Shown: positions 1-8,579 of the stretch, piece by piece
Layout: each line of letters begins with the position of its first letter
Position numbering within the stretch: position 1 is the stretch's first letter
Origin: DATGMS01 sp040905145
Lineage (GTDB): Bacteria > Bacteroidota > Bacteroidia > Cytophagales > Cyclobacteriaceae
Assembly (NCBI GenBank): GCA_040905145.1
Contig: JBBDSC010000158.1
Location: forward strand, 1-27,563
Reading direction: 5' to 3'
Length of the DNA: 27,563 nucleotides
Program-made: the position numbers and the translations under genes
Notes under the pieces: generated by a model
Database searches by the model: none
What the model saw: the letters and a program-made list of their open reading frames with translations, nothing else
Told to the model about the DNA's origin: nothing

Positions 1-67
1 CGTCAAATGCTTGTTGCGGCCTTAACCATTTATTATAGCCTGGTTACCAGATTCTTGATACCAAATG

Positions 68-1465
68 CTAATTCCCGTCCTTCACATTCCTTCTGCTTCT
101 AAACTTTGAATTTTGGGGGGAATCCAGTTCGGGTTCTTTCTCCTTTTTACCATTTTTGGATGGGGTAACATCTGTTCGTGCAGGCTGCTTATCCTTTGCT
201 TGAACAGAGCGTTTACTTCCTGCCATTTTCTTTTTTGGAGGTGTGGGTTTTGGCCCTGTTTGGGATCGGCTTTGCGTTGTTTTTCTTCCCCCATTTCTGT
301 CTTTCCAATTCCCTCTTGTTGAAGAGGAAAAGCTGGGTTCTTCTCCAAGCTGTTCAGGAAGAGGTACTTTGTTTATTTCCATGCCAATCAGCTTTTCAAT
401 ATTGGAATACTTGAACTTGTCCTTTTCATTGACAAAAGTGATGGCCTCCCCTTTACTATCTGCCCTTGCCGTCCGGCCTACCCGGTGCACATAATCTTCC
501 GGATCGCTGGGGGTATCGTAGTTGATAATCAGTTCAATGCCAACTACATCAATGCCCCTGGAAATAATATCTGTACCCACCAAAATCTTTAGGGACCGGT
601 TTTTAAAGGCGGACATGATTTGCTCACGTTCCACCTGCTCCAGATCTGAGTGAAATGCTTCAATTTCAAAATCTTTTTTTAATGTTTTATAAAGCGACTT
701 TACTTTGTCTTTGGTAGAGCAAAAAATGATGACTGCTTCATAATCCTTTTGGTTTAGGATATGTTTCACCAAAGCTTCTTTTTGGTTATCATACACCATA
801 TAAGAGGACTGGGTAATGCCCTTGGCTGTTTTGCCCAAAGCAATGTTGATTTCCTCCGGATCCTTAAGGAGTTGTCTGGAAAACTTCCGGATTTTCGCCG
901 GCATGGTAGCCGAGAATAAAACCGTCTGACGCTTTTTGGGCAAATAATTGACGATTTTTAGAATATCATCAGAAAATCCCATGTCCATCATCCGATCTGC
1001 CTCATCCAAAACTAGGTGCTCCAGGGATTCCAGGTTCATTTTCCCCCCTGCCAATAGCGCAATTAACCTGCCCGGTGTAGCTACTACAATTTCGGCCCCT
1101 TCTTCCAAAGCCTTTCTCTGCTGCTCCCAAACGATCCCGTCTCCTCCCCCATAGATAGGGATTGAACTTATCCCCAGGAAATAAGCAAAGCCCTGGATTT
1201 GTTGGTCGATCTGAATGGCCAGTTCCCGGGTGGGCGCCAAAATTAAGGTATTCAGTTGGGAGGACCCTGTCTTTGCTATTTTATTCAAGATGGGCAATAT
1301 GAAGGCGGCGGTTTTCCCGGTGCCTGTTTGTGCCGTGGCGATCAGGTCTTTTCCTTCCTGGAGTAGTGGGATGGCCTGTTCCTGGATCGGAGTGGGTTTA
1401 GTGAAGCCCATGGCATCTAAACCCTCTTGTAAGGAAATCTCAAAATTAAATTTTGTAAAACTCAA
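68..1465 (-). CDS. DEAD-box ATP-dependent RNA helicase, RhlE-like
   Basis: This gene encodes a 465-residue DEAD-box RNA helicase that would unwind RNA duplexes using ATP, in ribosome assembly or RNA turnover in the cytoplasm. Visible motifs in order are the Q motif (FTKPTPIQEQ, residues 21-30), Walker A (AQTGTGKT, 45-52), PTRELA (78-83), DEAD (154-157), SAT (185-187), and the C-terminal helicase motif HRVGRTAR (327-334). From about residue 376 the tail is Lys/Arg/Ser/Pro-rich and low-complexity, as in RhlE-type helicases that use basic tails for RNA binding. The start is a TTG codon: an in-frame stop lies upstream with no ATG between, and the first internal Met (19) would remove part of the conserved N-terminus. 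It is transcribed away from the eCIS genes and is probably unrelated to them. Family assignment is firm; the RhlE subfamily is inferred from overall resemblance. Confidence 0.95.
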   Translation of the reverse strand: MSFTKFNFEISLQEGLDAMGFTKPTPIQEQAIPLLQEGKDLIATAQTGTGKTAAFILPILNKIAKTGSSQLNTLILAPTRELAIQIDQQIQGFAYFLGISSIPIYGGGDGIVWEQQRKALEEGAEIVVATPGRLIALLAGGKMNLESLEHLVLDEADRMMDMGFSDDILKIVNYLPKKRQTVLFSATMPAKIRKFSRQLLKDPEEINIALGKTAKGITQSSYMVYDNQKEALVKHILNQKDYEAVIIFCSTKDKVKSLYKTLKKDFEIEAFHSDLEQVEREQIMSAFKNRSLKILVGTDIISRGIDVVGIELIINYDTPSDPEDYVHRVGRTARADSKGEAITFVNEKDKFKYSNIEKLIGMEINKVPLPEQLGEEPSFSSSTRGNWKDRNGGRKTTQSRSQTGPKPTPPKKKMAGSKRSVQAKDKQPARTDVTPSKNGKKEKEPELDSPQNSKFRSRRNVKDGN

Positions 1466-2005
1466 AATATCATTGTTTAAATGTGTAATATATCCGCCAA
1501 ATCAATGTCCATTGTAAAAGAACTTCAAATAACAATGCGCATTTAGGCACTTCCTTGTTTTTGGATGCATTTAAAGATTGGCGGGAAACAGCAATCGGTA
1601 AAATAAGATGATTCAAAAGCCAAAAGGCTTCCGGTTAACCCTATCAACTAATCTAAACCCAAAATAATCTCAAACAGTTCTTTCGATTTTGTTTAATAAC
1701 TCAGCATTAGGGAAATTAGAGTGTTATTTTAATATCTAATCCGGGTTATAACGTGCATGAAACCAGCTAAAATGTAAAATATGGCCATCAAATACAGAAA
1801 AGTTTCATATGTATATAATTGATTTTCAATCGTCATGACTTGTCCCGCCTAAGCGGGATGGAATCTCGCTGAAATATTCCTCCGGTGTGGGAGAATTTTT
1901 TTATCATGCTCGATTTCATCCATACAAATTAATTGTATATATTTTATAAAATTATCATTTCCTCATGGCATTACAAAATTTATTCCAATTAAAGACAGTT
2001 TTATT
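1466..2005. other. 540-bp non-coding stretch between helicase and regulator
   Basis: No convincing coding sequence, tRNA or rRNA is visible. Both flanking genes are on the minus strand, so this contains the helicase promoter near its right-hand side of 1465 and the 3' end of the regulator transcript near 2005. The only clear structures are a short perfect palindrome at 1843-1858 and an imperfect stem followed by a run of seven T at 1876-1902. The latter reads as a terminator only on the plus strand, where no gene lies upstream. Confidence 0.6.
1843..1858. repeat. Short inverted repeat, TCCCGC-CTAA-GCGGGA
   Basis: A perfect 6-bp GC-rich inverted repeat with a 4-nt loop sits in an AT-rich intergenic region downstream of the minus-strand LuxR gene. 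It is not followed by a T-run on either strand, so it is not a standard intrinsic terminator. It may stabilise the 3' end of the regulator transcript or be one copy of a dispersed genomic palindrome. No second copy was noticed in this window. Confidence 0.5.
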
Positions 2006-2686
2006 CTAAATCAAATCAAACGCATGGGCAAAACAGGTGATGTCGTAATTGGATTGGATTTTTAATTTAGCACGGATATTCCTCCGGTGGGTGGTAGCTG
2101 TTTTTTCGGAAATATGCAGTTTTTCTGCCATTTCAGTTGAATTATCTCCTAAGGCCGTCAAGCGCAATACTTCAACTTCCTTTTTGGTGAGCGAGGTAAA
2201 TGCTTTGTTGTTTTTTCGAAGAAAGTTATTTTCCTCCAGGATACGGGAAACCTTTGTGGTGACATGGGATAAAGGATCAATGGGATAAGATAGGGTAATC
2301 ATCAAAAGGGGCTTACCTTCATCATTCCTCATCAAAATTTTAATGCTGCTCATATGCCATCTCCACTCCTTTTTTTCAGAGACACGTACCTGTTGGAAAA
2401 GGGTGATGCTTTCGTCCGTATTTCTTTTCAATAAATCCACGATCTTCGGAAGATAGTCTTTAGCATCATCGGGATTAAAAAAATTTTCATGATATTCTTT
2501 GATACTCATGCCTTGTAATTCCTTCAATGTCATGCTGAGTTCATCCAAACCCCTTTGTGACATATAGGAGGTTGAGAAATCATGTACGTTATGAATGATA
2601 ATCACACAGGGTAAATCATCCGCAACAGCTGCTATGGTGGCAATCTTTTTATTTATCCTATTTAATAATTCGGCACGCACTTTCAA
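2006..2686 (-). CDS. LuxR-family transcriptional regulator with PAS-like sensor domain
   Basis: This gene encodes a 226-residue cytoplasmic regulator with no membrane segment. Residues about 20-150 resemble a PAS-type domain of a kind common in Bacteroidota LuxR proteins (DLPCVIIIHNVHDFSTSYMSQRG, then FFNPDDAKDYLPKI, then a WRWHMSSIKI strand pair). Residues about 163-226 are a LuxR/GerE helix-turn-helix: LTKKEVEVLRLTALGDNSTEMAEKL followed by the recognition-helix stretch ISEKTATTHRRNIRAKL. The start appears to be TTG, because an in-frame stop lies just upstream and the first ATG (residue 42) would delete part of the PAS-like fold. There is no phospho-receiver domain. The gene diverges from the eCIS array across a 257-bp region holding an inverted repeat (2772-2794), so control of the eCIS is a reasonable inference but not shown. 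The ligand, if any, cannot be told. Confidence 0.88.
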   Translation of the reverse strand: MKVRAELLNRINKKIATIAAVADDLPCVIIIHNVHDFSTSYMSQRGLDELSMTLKELQGMSIKEYHENFFNPDDAKDYLPKIVDLLKRNTDESITLFQQVRVSEKKEWRWHMSSIKILMRNDEGKPLLMITLSYPIDPLSHVTTKVSRILEENNFLRKNNKAFTSLTKKEVEVLRLTALGDNSTEMAEKLHISEKTATTHRRNIRAKLKIQSNYDITCFAHAFDLI

Positions 2687-2771
2687 ATATTAATTTTTAA
2701 TCAGGAGGAAAAGAATGATATTCATTTCTTCCCTTTTATAGTAGATGGAATCTGGCTTTAGTGATATGATC

Positions 2772-2794
2772 TACTTAAGATTATTACTTAAGTA
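2772..2794. promoter_or_regulatory. Candidate operator: perfect inverted repeat in the divergent promoter region
   Basis: The sequence is TACTTAAG, seven bases, CTTAAGTA: an exact 8-bp inverted repeat, 23 bp overall. It lies between the divergent LuxR gene and the sugar-transfer/eCIS array. A TATAAT hexamer begins at 2801 on the plus strand, six bases after the repeat, so a protein bound here would lie in the -35 region of a rightward promoter. The dyad and its size fit a dimeric HTH regulator such as the adjacent LuxR protein, but binding is inferred. Bacteroidota housekeeping promoters usually use TAnnTTTG rather than TATAAT, which weakens the promoter call. A second, looser repeat (GTAGAT at 2741-2746 and ATCTAC at 2769-2774) overlaps its left edge. 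Confidence 0.45.
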
Positions 2795-2943
2795 AACTTT
2801 TATAATGGAAATAAAATGCAAAAATATACAAAAGGTTGGGTATTGCCCTGCCTCTAATGGAATATTAAATTGCATAAATGTGGGTGAGGGGGCGAAGCCA
2901 TGCAGTATTTGATCCTTTTTTTATTGTAGATGAGTCAATTTAT

Positions 2944-5163
2944 ATGAATAATCAGCCACAACCTCTTGTGTCCTGTATTATGCCTACCTATAACCGGAGG
3001 AAATTTATACCCTTTGCTATCCGGTATTTTTTGCGGCAAAATTATGAGCATAAAGAACTGATCATCATTGATGATGGAACGGATGCCATTGGGGATTTAA
3101 TACCCGAAGAGGCATCCCTCCGCTATTATAGGTTGGATAAGAAAATCACATTGGGAGAAAAGCTTAATCTGGCCTGTGAATATTCCAAAGGGAAAATTAT
3201 TGCCCACTGGGATGATGACGACTGGTATGACCCCAAGCGCTTGGCCTATCAAATCAATGCCTTGCAAAATGAAGAGGCTGATGTATGTGGGATCAACCAC
3301 CTTCTTTATTTTAATTTATCCACTAAACATGCTTATCAATATATTTATCCGCCCGACCAGCGGACCTGGTTGTTGGGCAGTTCCTTGTGCTACACCAAAG
3401 CATTATGGAACACCAATCCTTTTGCACCTATCAATGTAGGAATGGATGCATTGTTTGTATGGGCCACTTCGTCAAAACGGGTAAAACCTCTTGCAGATGC
3501 GAAGATTTCCGTCCACATGATCCATGAGGACAACGTAAGCCCAAAGAAAACCAATGGAAGCTGGTGGTATGATTATCCGGTAGAGGAAATACAGAAAATT
3601 ATGCAGAGCGATTGGAATACCTACAGCAACGGGAGTTTTAGCTCTCCTAATGTAATGGTAAAAAGCCCTGAAGTATCCAAAACAGTAATCACCGATCCTA
3701 AAACACCGCTAAAGAATTTATATGCCTGCCTGGTTCATGAAAATGAGGATTGTATAATTGACCTGGTACGGAACCTTCATTATCATGATCCAGGATCCCC
3801 TATCCTACTCTATAATGGCGGGGAAAATTCACTGTTATTCAAGAGCAGTTTTCCCTATGAAAAATTTGGCGCCCTGATTTATCCCAATCCCTTTCCCTTG
3901 CAGCATGGATACCTTCATCCCTTTGCACTAAAGTGTATGCAATATGCGCTCGATCACTATTCTTTTGACACGCTTACCATAGTGGATTCTGACCAACTGG
4001 CTTTGAGACCAGGGTATGCACAGTTTCTCGGAGGGTTTTTATCTTCAAAATCCAATGTCGGCATGCTTTCCAATAAACCCGAAAGAATTGCTTCAAATAA
4101 TACGGAGGTTTGGACTGCTTTACAAGCTTTTAAGGAATATGATTTGTGGAAACCTTTTTTAAAACAATTCCCCGATGGTGAAAGTAAGTTTGTCCATTGG
4201 AGCTTTTGGCCCTCAACTGTTTTCACCTCGGATGCCATTAAGGACCTGATCAAGCTTTTTAAAGAAAACATAGTGCTGCAGGAAATCATGAAGCAGACAA
4301 AAATATGGGCAACAGAAGAAATTGTGCTCCCTACCCTTGTCAAGCTCCTTGGGTATGAAATTGCTTTAAATCCCTGTTGCCATGACTTTGTCCGTTATCG
4401 CAAATCTTATACCCTTCAGGATATGGGTGCTGCACAAAAGAAAGCAAATGCCTTTTGGATGCATCCTGTTGAACGGAAATATGATAATGTTCTGAGGAAA
4501 CTTGCCCGGGAGAAATCCAGCCATTACATATATAAAAATGGATCAATGAAAGAGGTTCCATCTTCCTATTTGTTCATGACATTGCCCCTTTTGGACCGCA
4601 TTAAAAAAATTGAGGGATGGCTGGCGGATAAGGAAGCTGATCTACTTTTAGCGATCACTCTTAAGGCCTGCCATTCCTTACCCACTCCACATCATATAGT
4701 AGAAATCGGAAGTTATCAAGGGAAATCCACCGTTGTTTTAGGGAGCGTAGCCAAGGCTTTTTTCCCTGAAGCTAAAGTATTTGCCATAGATCCCCATGAA
4801 GGGGTGATCGGGGCAATGGACCAAGGTTTACAGCACGTCCCTCCTACCCTGGAAAAATTCAAAAAGAACATTGAAAGTGCCGGGTTAACTGATGTAGTGG
4901 TTTTAATTAAAGACCATTCCTATCATGTTTCTTGGGAAAATCCCATTTCCTTATTGTTTATTGATGGCCTTCATGATTATCCGAATGTGGCCAGGGATTT
5001 TTGGAAATTTTCTCCCTATGTGGTTACAGGCGGATACATTGCCTTTCATGATTATGCACATTATTATCCAGGGGTACAGGCATTCGTGGATGAAATCCTG
5101 CTCTCTGTGCAGTATAGGAAAATCCGTTTGTCAGAAAGTTTAATGGTAGTGCAAAAGATCTAA
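2944..5163 (+). CDS. Triple-domain glycosyltransferase / glycosyltransferase-like / SAM methyltransferase
   Basis: This gene encodes a 739-residue cytoplasmic enzyme with three parts. Residues about 7-240 are a GT-A family 2 glycosyltransferase: VSCIMPTYNR, the nucleotide-binding IIDDG (Asp43-44) and a metal-binding HWDDDDWY (Asp90-93). Residues about 255-520 look like a second sugar-transfer domain with a DxD-type motif (TIVDSDQLALRPG, Asp348 and Asp350). Residues about 540-739 resemble a class I SAM-dependent methyltransferase of the family-24 type: glycine loop VEIGSYQGKST from Glu587, then LFIDGLHDY with Asp674. I chose ATG 2944 because it is just ahead of the GT2 core; an in-frame ATG at 2878 would add 22 residues that look non-domain. 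The next gene starts 32 bp downstream, so the gene probably belongs to the eCIS transcript. The acceptor is unknown: particle subunits, cargo or an unrelated cell-surface glycan are all possible. Confidence 0.85.
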   Translation: MNNQPQPLVSCIMPTYNRRKFIPFAIRYFLRQNYEHKELIIIDDGTDAIGDLIPEEASLRYYRLDKKITLGEKLNLACEYSKGKIIAHWDDDDWYDPKRLAYQINALQNEEADVCGINHLLYFNLSTKHAYQYIYPPDQRTWLLGSSLCYTKALWNTNPFAPINVGMDALFVWATSSKRVKPLADAKISVHMIHEDNVSPKKTNGSWWYDYPVEEIQKIMQSDWNTYSNGSFSSPNVMVKSPEVSKTVITDPKTPLKNLYACLVHENEDCIIDLVRNLHYHDPGSPILLYNGGENSLLFKSSFPYEKFGALIYPNPFPLQHGYLHPFALKCMQYALDHYSFDTLTIVDSDQLALRPGYAQFLGGFLSSKSNVGMLSNKPERIASNNTEVWTALQAFKEYDLWKPFLKQFPDGESKFVHWSFWPSTVFTSDAIKDLIKLFKENIVLQEIMKQTKIWATEEIVLPTLVKLLGYEIALNPCCHDFVRYRKSYTLQDMGAAQKKANAFWMHPVERKYDNVLRKLAREKSSHYIYKNGSMKEVPSSYLFMTLPLLDRIKKIEGWLADKEADLLLAITLKACHSLPTPHHIVEIGSYQGKSTVVLGSVAKAFFPEAKVFAIDPHEGVIGAMDQGLQHVPPTLEKFKKNIESAGLTDVVVLIKDHSYHVSWENPISLLFIDGLHDYPNVARDFWKFSPYVVTGGYIAFHDYAHYYPGVQAFVDEILLSVQYRKIRLSESLMVVQKI

Positions 5164-5195
5164 TATTTTATGGTAGTAGGTTTTAATACAAGAAA

Positions 5196-5810
5196 ATGAT
5201 CCGAACAGCATTGGAATTTTTGACTGAAGAGTTAAATCTTTATATGAAGGTAAAGGATCCCACAAATTTTGGAAATGTGGATTGTGTGATTCTTTCAGGT
5301 CTTATGAATCCGGATGGAACCTTTTCCATCCCTATGGATCAAGGTAATGAAAATTTTAAGGTAATTCTAACCTTGATCAATTTGGAGGAAGACCGCATTG
5401 CGGAATCCCAGTTAAGCTACCAAAAGACTAACCAAAACATACAGGTCATCAATCCTCCTGTAAATATTAATGCCTATGTGTTGTTTTCAGTATTTGCCAA
5501 CAACTATCCCACAGCACTACGGCTTTTATCCAACGTAATTTCCTTTTTTCAATCCAACACAGTATTTACCAGTGAAAAATATCCTCATCTGAATGCCAAA
5601 GTGGAAGAGGACAAGCCTTGGCAAAAGGTTGGAAAACTACTGGTGACGCTCTACGGAACCACATTTGAACAACAGAATAACCTTTGGGCCGCTTTGGGAG
5701 CTAAATATATGCCAAACGTGATCTATAAGATTAGAACCATGAGCTTTATTGATCTCGAGCCTAAGATGGAAGCACCTCCTATAACCGAAATTACTATTTC
5801 GGATAGTTAG
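5196..5810 (+). CDS. DUF4255-family eCIS cap / tail-terminator protein, Afp16-like
   Basis: This 204-residue protein begins with MIRTALEFLTEELNLYM and continues with alternating hydrophobic strands (VILTLINLEEDRIAESQ; INAYVLFSVFANNYPTALRLL), the pattern of the DUF4255/Pvc16 N-terminal family. In Afp and PVC particles the family member caps the distal end of the sheath and tube and fixes particle length. It lacks any signal peptide or membrane segment, consistent with assembly in the cytoplasm. It starts 32 bp after the sugar-transfer gene and precedes an unrecognised gene and the sheath. Placement of the cap gene ahead of the sheath differs from classic afp order, where afp16 is last. Family call is confident; capping is inferred from family. 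Confidence 0.85.
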   Translation: MIRTALEFLTEELNLYMKVKDPTNFGNVDCVILSGLMNPDGTFSIPMDQGNENFKVILTLINLEEDRIAESQLSYQKTNQNIQVINPPVNINAYVLFSVFANNYPTALRLLSNVISFFQSNTVFTSEKYPHLNAKVEEDKPWQKVGKLLVTLYGTTFEQQNNLWAALGAKYMPNVIYKIRTMSFIDLEPKMEAPPITEITISDS

Positions 5811-5872
5811 TTGGACAGGATCAGTTGATTTTTAAAAAAGCAATTCCATTAAACAATTCAATTGGTTTAGAT

Positions 5873-6925
5873 ATGATTCATATTAAATATAAACCCCTGT
5901 TTGACATTGAAATATTGCATGGTTTTTACCGTTCCGGCAAATGTCCTGATTTTTTTTTAGTTCCTACCAAAGCCTGTCAAACCCAATTGAATACCTTCGG
6001 TCTGCTCCATCTACCTACAGCCTTTGGCTGCCAAGTTTACGCCAAAGTGAATACCGTTGGGGGCAATGAATTAATTAAAAGCCCGCTTTTGGAAGGAAGC
6101 AAATTTTCATTTTTTATGATGCTTAAACGAAGGGATTTTGAAAATTTTTCAGAGCTCAACACTATCAAACCCAGGTCCAGTCATTATTATTTTAATAATT
6201 TGGTCAATAATCTTTCAACAGATTCCTTCCCCTTATTAGTGGCCAACAATTCAGGAAAAGTAGTCTCTGATACAGATTTAATACCTTTTAACAGCAATAC
6301 TTTTGCTTATATACAGGAAGGTACGGCCACAGTCCAAAATAGCGAACTTCGGTTTATTGATAGTGGGGAGGAATTCTATCAAACCGTAAATAATCATAAC
6401 AATGTGTTCAATTTCAGCTATGATCTTAAAAAAACACCCGGAGGAAGGGCTAAATTTTTTATTGAGGAGGTGGAAAAGACAGAAATATATGTGCAACCTA
6501 CCAAGGATCTCTTAAATACTTTTGGAATAGTGGAAATATTCTATAAAAGTAGTTTGGTACCTGAATATCAATTCCTGAAAAATGATCATTCCATAGAAAC
6601 CAAGTTTTATAAAATTGCTTTTGCAAACATGGCCACCCGTTGGAGGTATATTATCAGCAAGAAATTTGACAAGACGATTACCGGAGTAACAGTGGGTAAA
6701 ACAAACGGTAACCCCATTGCCTTTACCGCGCAGCCCAATTCTCCCACGGATCAATTTATCATAGCTTCCAACGAACCGGTTCCCCTGCAGGAAGGTCCTG
6801 TCACGGGGATCCAACTACGCGATCAGACCGATAAAGTCCTCATTCCCCACCTGCCCAATCCACCTTTGATGTTGGTAAAAACAGAAGGTTCTGACTCTTT
6901 TTCGGACATTCTCATAACAATTTAA
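5873..6925 (+). CDS. Conserved-looking eCIS-locus protein of unknown function
   Basis: This gene encodes about 350 residues. It is in the array between the cap and the sheath, 18 bp before the sheath start, so a structural or assembly role is likely, but I do not recognise a characterised domain. The sequence is rich in beta-strand-like stretches (IKYKPLFDIEILHGFY; FSFFMMLKRRDFENF; FYKIAFANMATRWRYIISKKF) and has no signal peptide or membrane helix. The ATG at 5873 is preferred because MIHIKYKPLFDIEIL looks like a natural N-terminus; an in-frame TTG at 5825 would add 16 residues. It might be a second cap component, a sheath/tube adaptor or a particle-exterior protein. Comparable proteins exist, from memory, in other Bacteroidota eCIS loci. 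Confidence 0.7.
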   Translation: MIHIKYKPLFDIEILHGFYRSGKCPDFFLVPTKACQTQLNTFGLLHLPTAFGCQVYAKVNTVGGNELIKSPLLEGSKFSFFMMLKRRDFENFSELNTIKPRSSHYYFNNLVNNLSTDSFPLLVANNSGKVVSDTDLIPFNSNTFAYIQEGTATVQNSELRFIDSGEEFYQTVNNHNNVFNFSYDLKKTPGGRAKFFIEEVEKTEIYVQPTKDLLNTFGIVEIFYKSSLVPEYQFLKNDHSIETKFYKIAFANMATRWRYIISKKFDKTITGVTVGKTNGNPIAFTAQPNSPTDQFIIASNEPVPLQEGPVTGIQLRDQTDKVLIPHLPNPPLMLVKTEGSDSFSDILITI

Positions 6926-6943
6926 CAAACTAAACTAAAGATC

Positions 6944-8524
6944 ATGGCAGATGTATTTAAGACTCCAGGGGTATACATAAAGGAAATTCCCACACTTCCA
7001 CCTTCGGTAGCAGAAGTGGAAACAGCTATTCCTGCTTTTATCGGATATACTGAAAAAGCTATTTTCAATGGCAAAAGCCTTAATTTACAACCCATTCGCA
7101 TTACTTCCTTGTTGGAGTACGAACAGTTGTTTGGATTTGCCCAAAAAGAAATAGCCATAGCGGTTACGATTACGGATACGGGCACAGGAGATGATACATT
7201 CCGTACCATCACTGCTGATCTTGGCACGGACTCAAGATCCCGTTTCAAAATGTACTATGGTTTGCAAATGTACTTTGCCAATGGAGGCGGGCCATGTTAT
7301 ATTGTGTCTGTGAACAATTATCCGGCAGGTACCCCCAGTGATGGCAATATAGCGGCAGATGATCTTAGGAATGGACTGAATGAAATTGCCAAGGTAGACG
7401 AACCCACTTTGCTCGTTTTTCCGGATGCAGTTTCTTTAAATCCAAGTCAATATCATGCACTGATGAACGAGGCCTTGATGCAATGTTTCACTTTACAGGA
7501 CAGGTTTACCATCATGGATGTTCTGCATGTAACCGGTACCCCTAATGAAATAAACAGTTCAGTGGATGGGTTCAGGAATGAAGCCACTTTGGGCAATAAC
7601 CTTGACTTGTTAAAATATGGTGCAGCCTATTTCCCCAATCTTGAAACCTCCTTGCCCTACAGGTTTGAAGATGCAGGGGTCAATATCATCTATATTCAGG
7701 ACGGGACCACACAAACCGACACGGATGAAACCTCGGATAACACTACTACGGGATTGATCAACCTTGGAACCATAAAAACCCCCCCAGCTGATTTAAAACC
7801 AGCCGTACGCGATGGGCTAAATCTTAAAAAGCCGGCACCCTCTGTTCCATTGACCTCACCGATCACGCCTCCCCCCGATCCAGAAGTAGCTGGAAATACT
7901 GAATTGTACAATCAGATTAAACTTGAGCTTATTAAAATTACCGTGGAAATGCCGCCATCTGCTGCAGTGGCGGGAGTTTATGCGGCAGTGGATAGTGCAA
8001 GGGGTGTCTGGAAGGCACCTGCCAATGTGACCTTGGCCTATACCAATGCCGCAAAAGTGAAGATTTCCCATAATGATCAGATGTCCATGAACGTTGACCC
8101 TACCTCGGGCAAATCCATCAATGCCATCCGGTACTTCACGGGCAAAGGGGTGATGATATGGGGTGCCCGTACATTGGCAGGAAATGACAATGAGTGGCGA
8201 TATATTTCTTCCCGCCGTTTCTTCAATTTTGCGGAAGAGTCCATTAAAAAAGGATCGGAATGGGTGGTATTTGAGCCAAACGATGCCAACACCTGGGTGA
8301 GGGTAAAAGCCATGATAGAAAGCTTTTTGATCAAACAATGGCGGGCCGGTGCCCTGGCCGGTGCCAAACCGGAGCATGCCTTCTTTGTGAAAGTTGGATT
8401 GGGCGTAACAATGACCGCATTGGATATATTGGAGGGAAGGATGAACATCGAGATTGGGATGGCAGTAGTCCGTCCGTCTGAATTCATCGTCTTAAAATTC
8501 TCCCACAAACTACAGGAATCATAG
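6944..8524 (+). CDS. Contractile tail sheath protein, Afp2/3/4-like
   Basis: This 526-residue protein is the contractile sheath that surrounds the inner tube and shortens to drive the spike. The N-terminus (FKTPGVYIKEIP, then AIPAFIGYTEKA) and C-terminus (RPSEFIVLKFSHKLQES) are hallmarks of the phage/eCIS sheath family and supply the inter-subunit strand exchange. ARTLAGNDNEWRYISSRRFFNF in the last third is also typical. Residues about 253-320 form an Asp/Thr-rich then Pro-rich low-complexity segment, probably an exposed insertion. Only one sheath gene is visible, whereas Afp and PVC have three paralogues, so the particle probably has a homopolymeric sheath unless others lie outside the window. 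The gene ends 166 bp before the tube gene, the longest break within the structural array. Confidence 0.97.
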   Translation: MADVFKTPGVYIKEIPTLPPSVAEVETAIPAFIGYTEKAIFNGKSLNLQPIRITSLLEYEQLFGFAQKEIAIAVTITDTGTGDDTFRTITADLGTDSRSRFKMYYGLQMYFANGGGPCYIVSVNNYPAGTPSDGNIAADDLRNGLNEIAKVDEPTLLVFPDAVSLNPSQYHALMNEALMQCFTLQDRFTIMDVLHVTGTPNEINSSVDGFRNEATLGNNLDLLKYGAAYFPNLETSLPYRFEDAGVNIIYIQDGTTQTDTDETSDNTTTGLINLGTIKTPPADLKPAVRDGLNLKKPAPSVPLTSPITPPPDPEVAGNTELYNQIKLELIKITVEMPPSAAVAGVYAAVDSARGVWKAPANVTLAYTNAAKVKISHNDQMSMNVDPTSGKSINAIRYFTGKGVMIWGARTLAGNDNEWRYISSRRFFNFAEESIKKGSEWVVFEPNDANTWVRVKAMIESFLIKQWRAGALAGAKPEHAFFVKVGLGVTMTALDILEGRMNIEIGMAVVRPSEFIVLKFSHKLQES

Positions 8525-8579
8525 GTAACCAATATAATGGTTTCCAATGTTTTAAATACAAATGATTGGTTCTTTAAGG

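Noticed and set aside
1876..1902. Imperfect stem plus T-run resembling an intrinsic terminator
   Set aside because: The stem has a mismatch and a wobble, and it would work only on the plus strand, where no upstream gene exists.
2715..2741. Eight-codon open frame (MIFISSLL) preceded by AGGAGG at 2703-2708, a possible leader peptide
   Set aside because: Too short to support as coding, and Bacteroidota rarely depend on Shine-Dalgarno pairing; the match may be chance.
2878..2943. In-frame upstream ATG giving 22 more residues to the sugar-transfer enzyme
   Set aside because: The extension has no domain-like character and the GT2 fold begins just after ATG 2944; kept only as an alternative start.
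7856..8377. 173-codon minus-strand open frame inside the sheath gene
   Set aside because: Composition is not protein-like and the sheath frame is unequivocal; a shadow frame.
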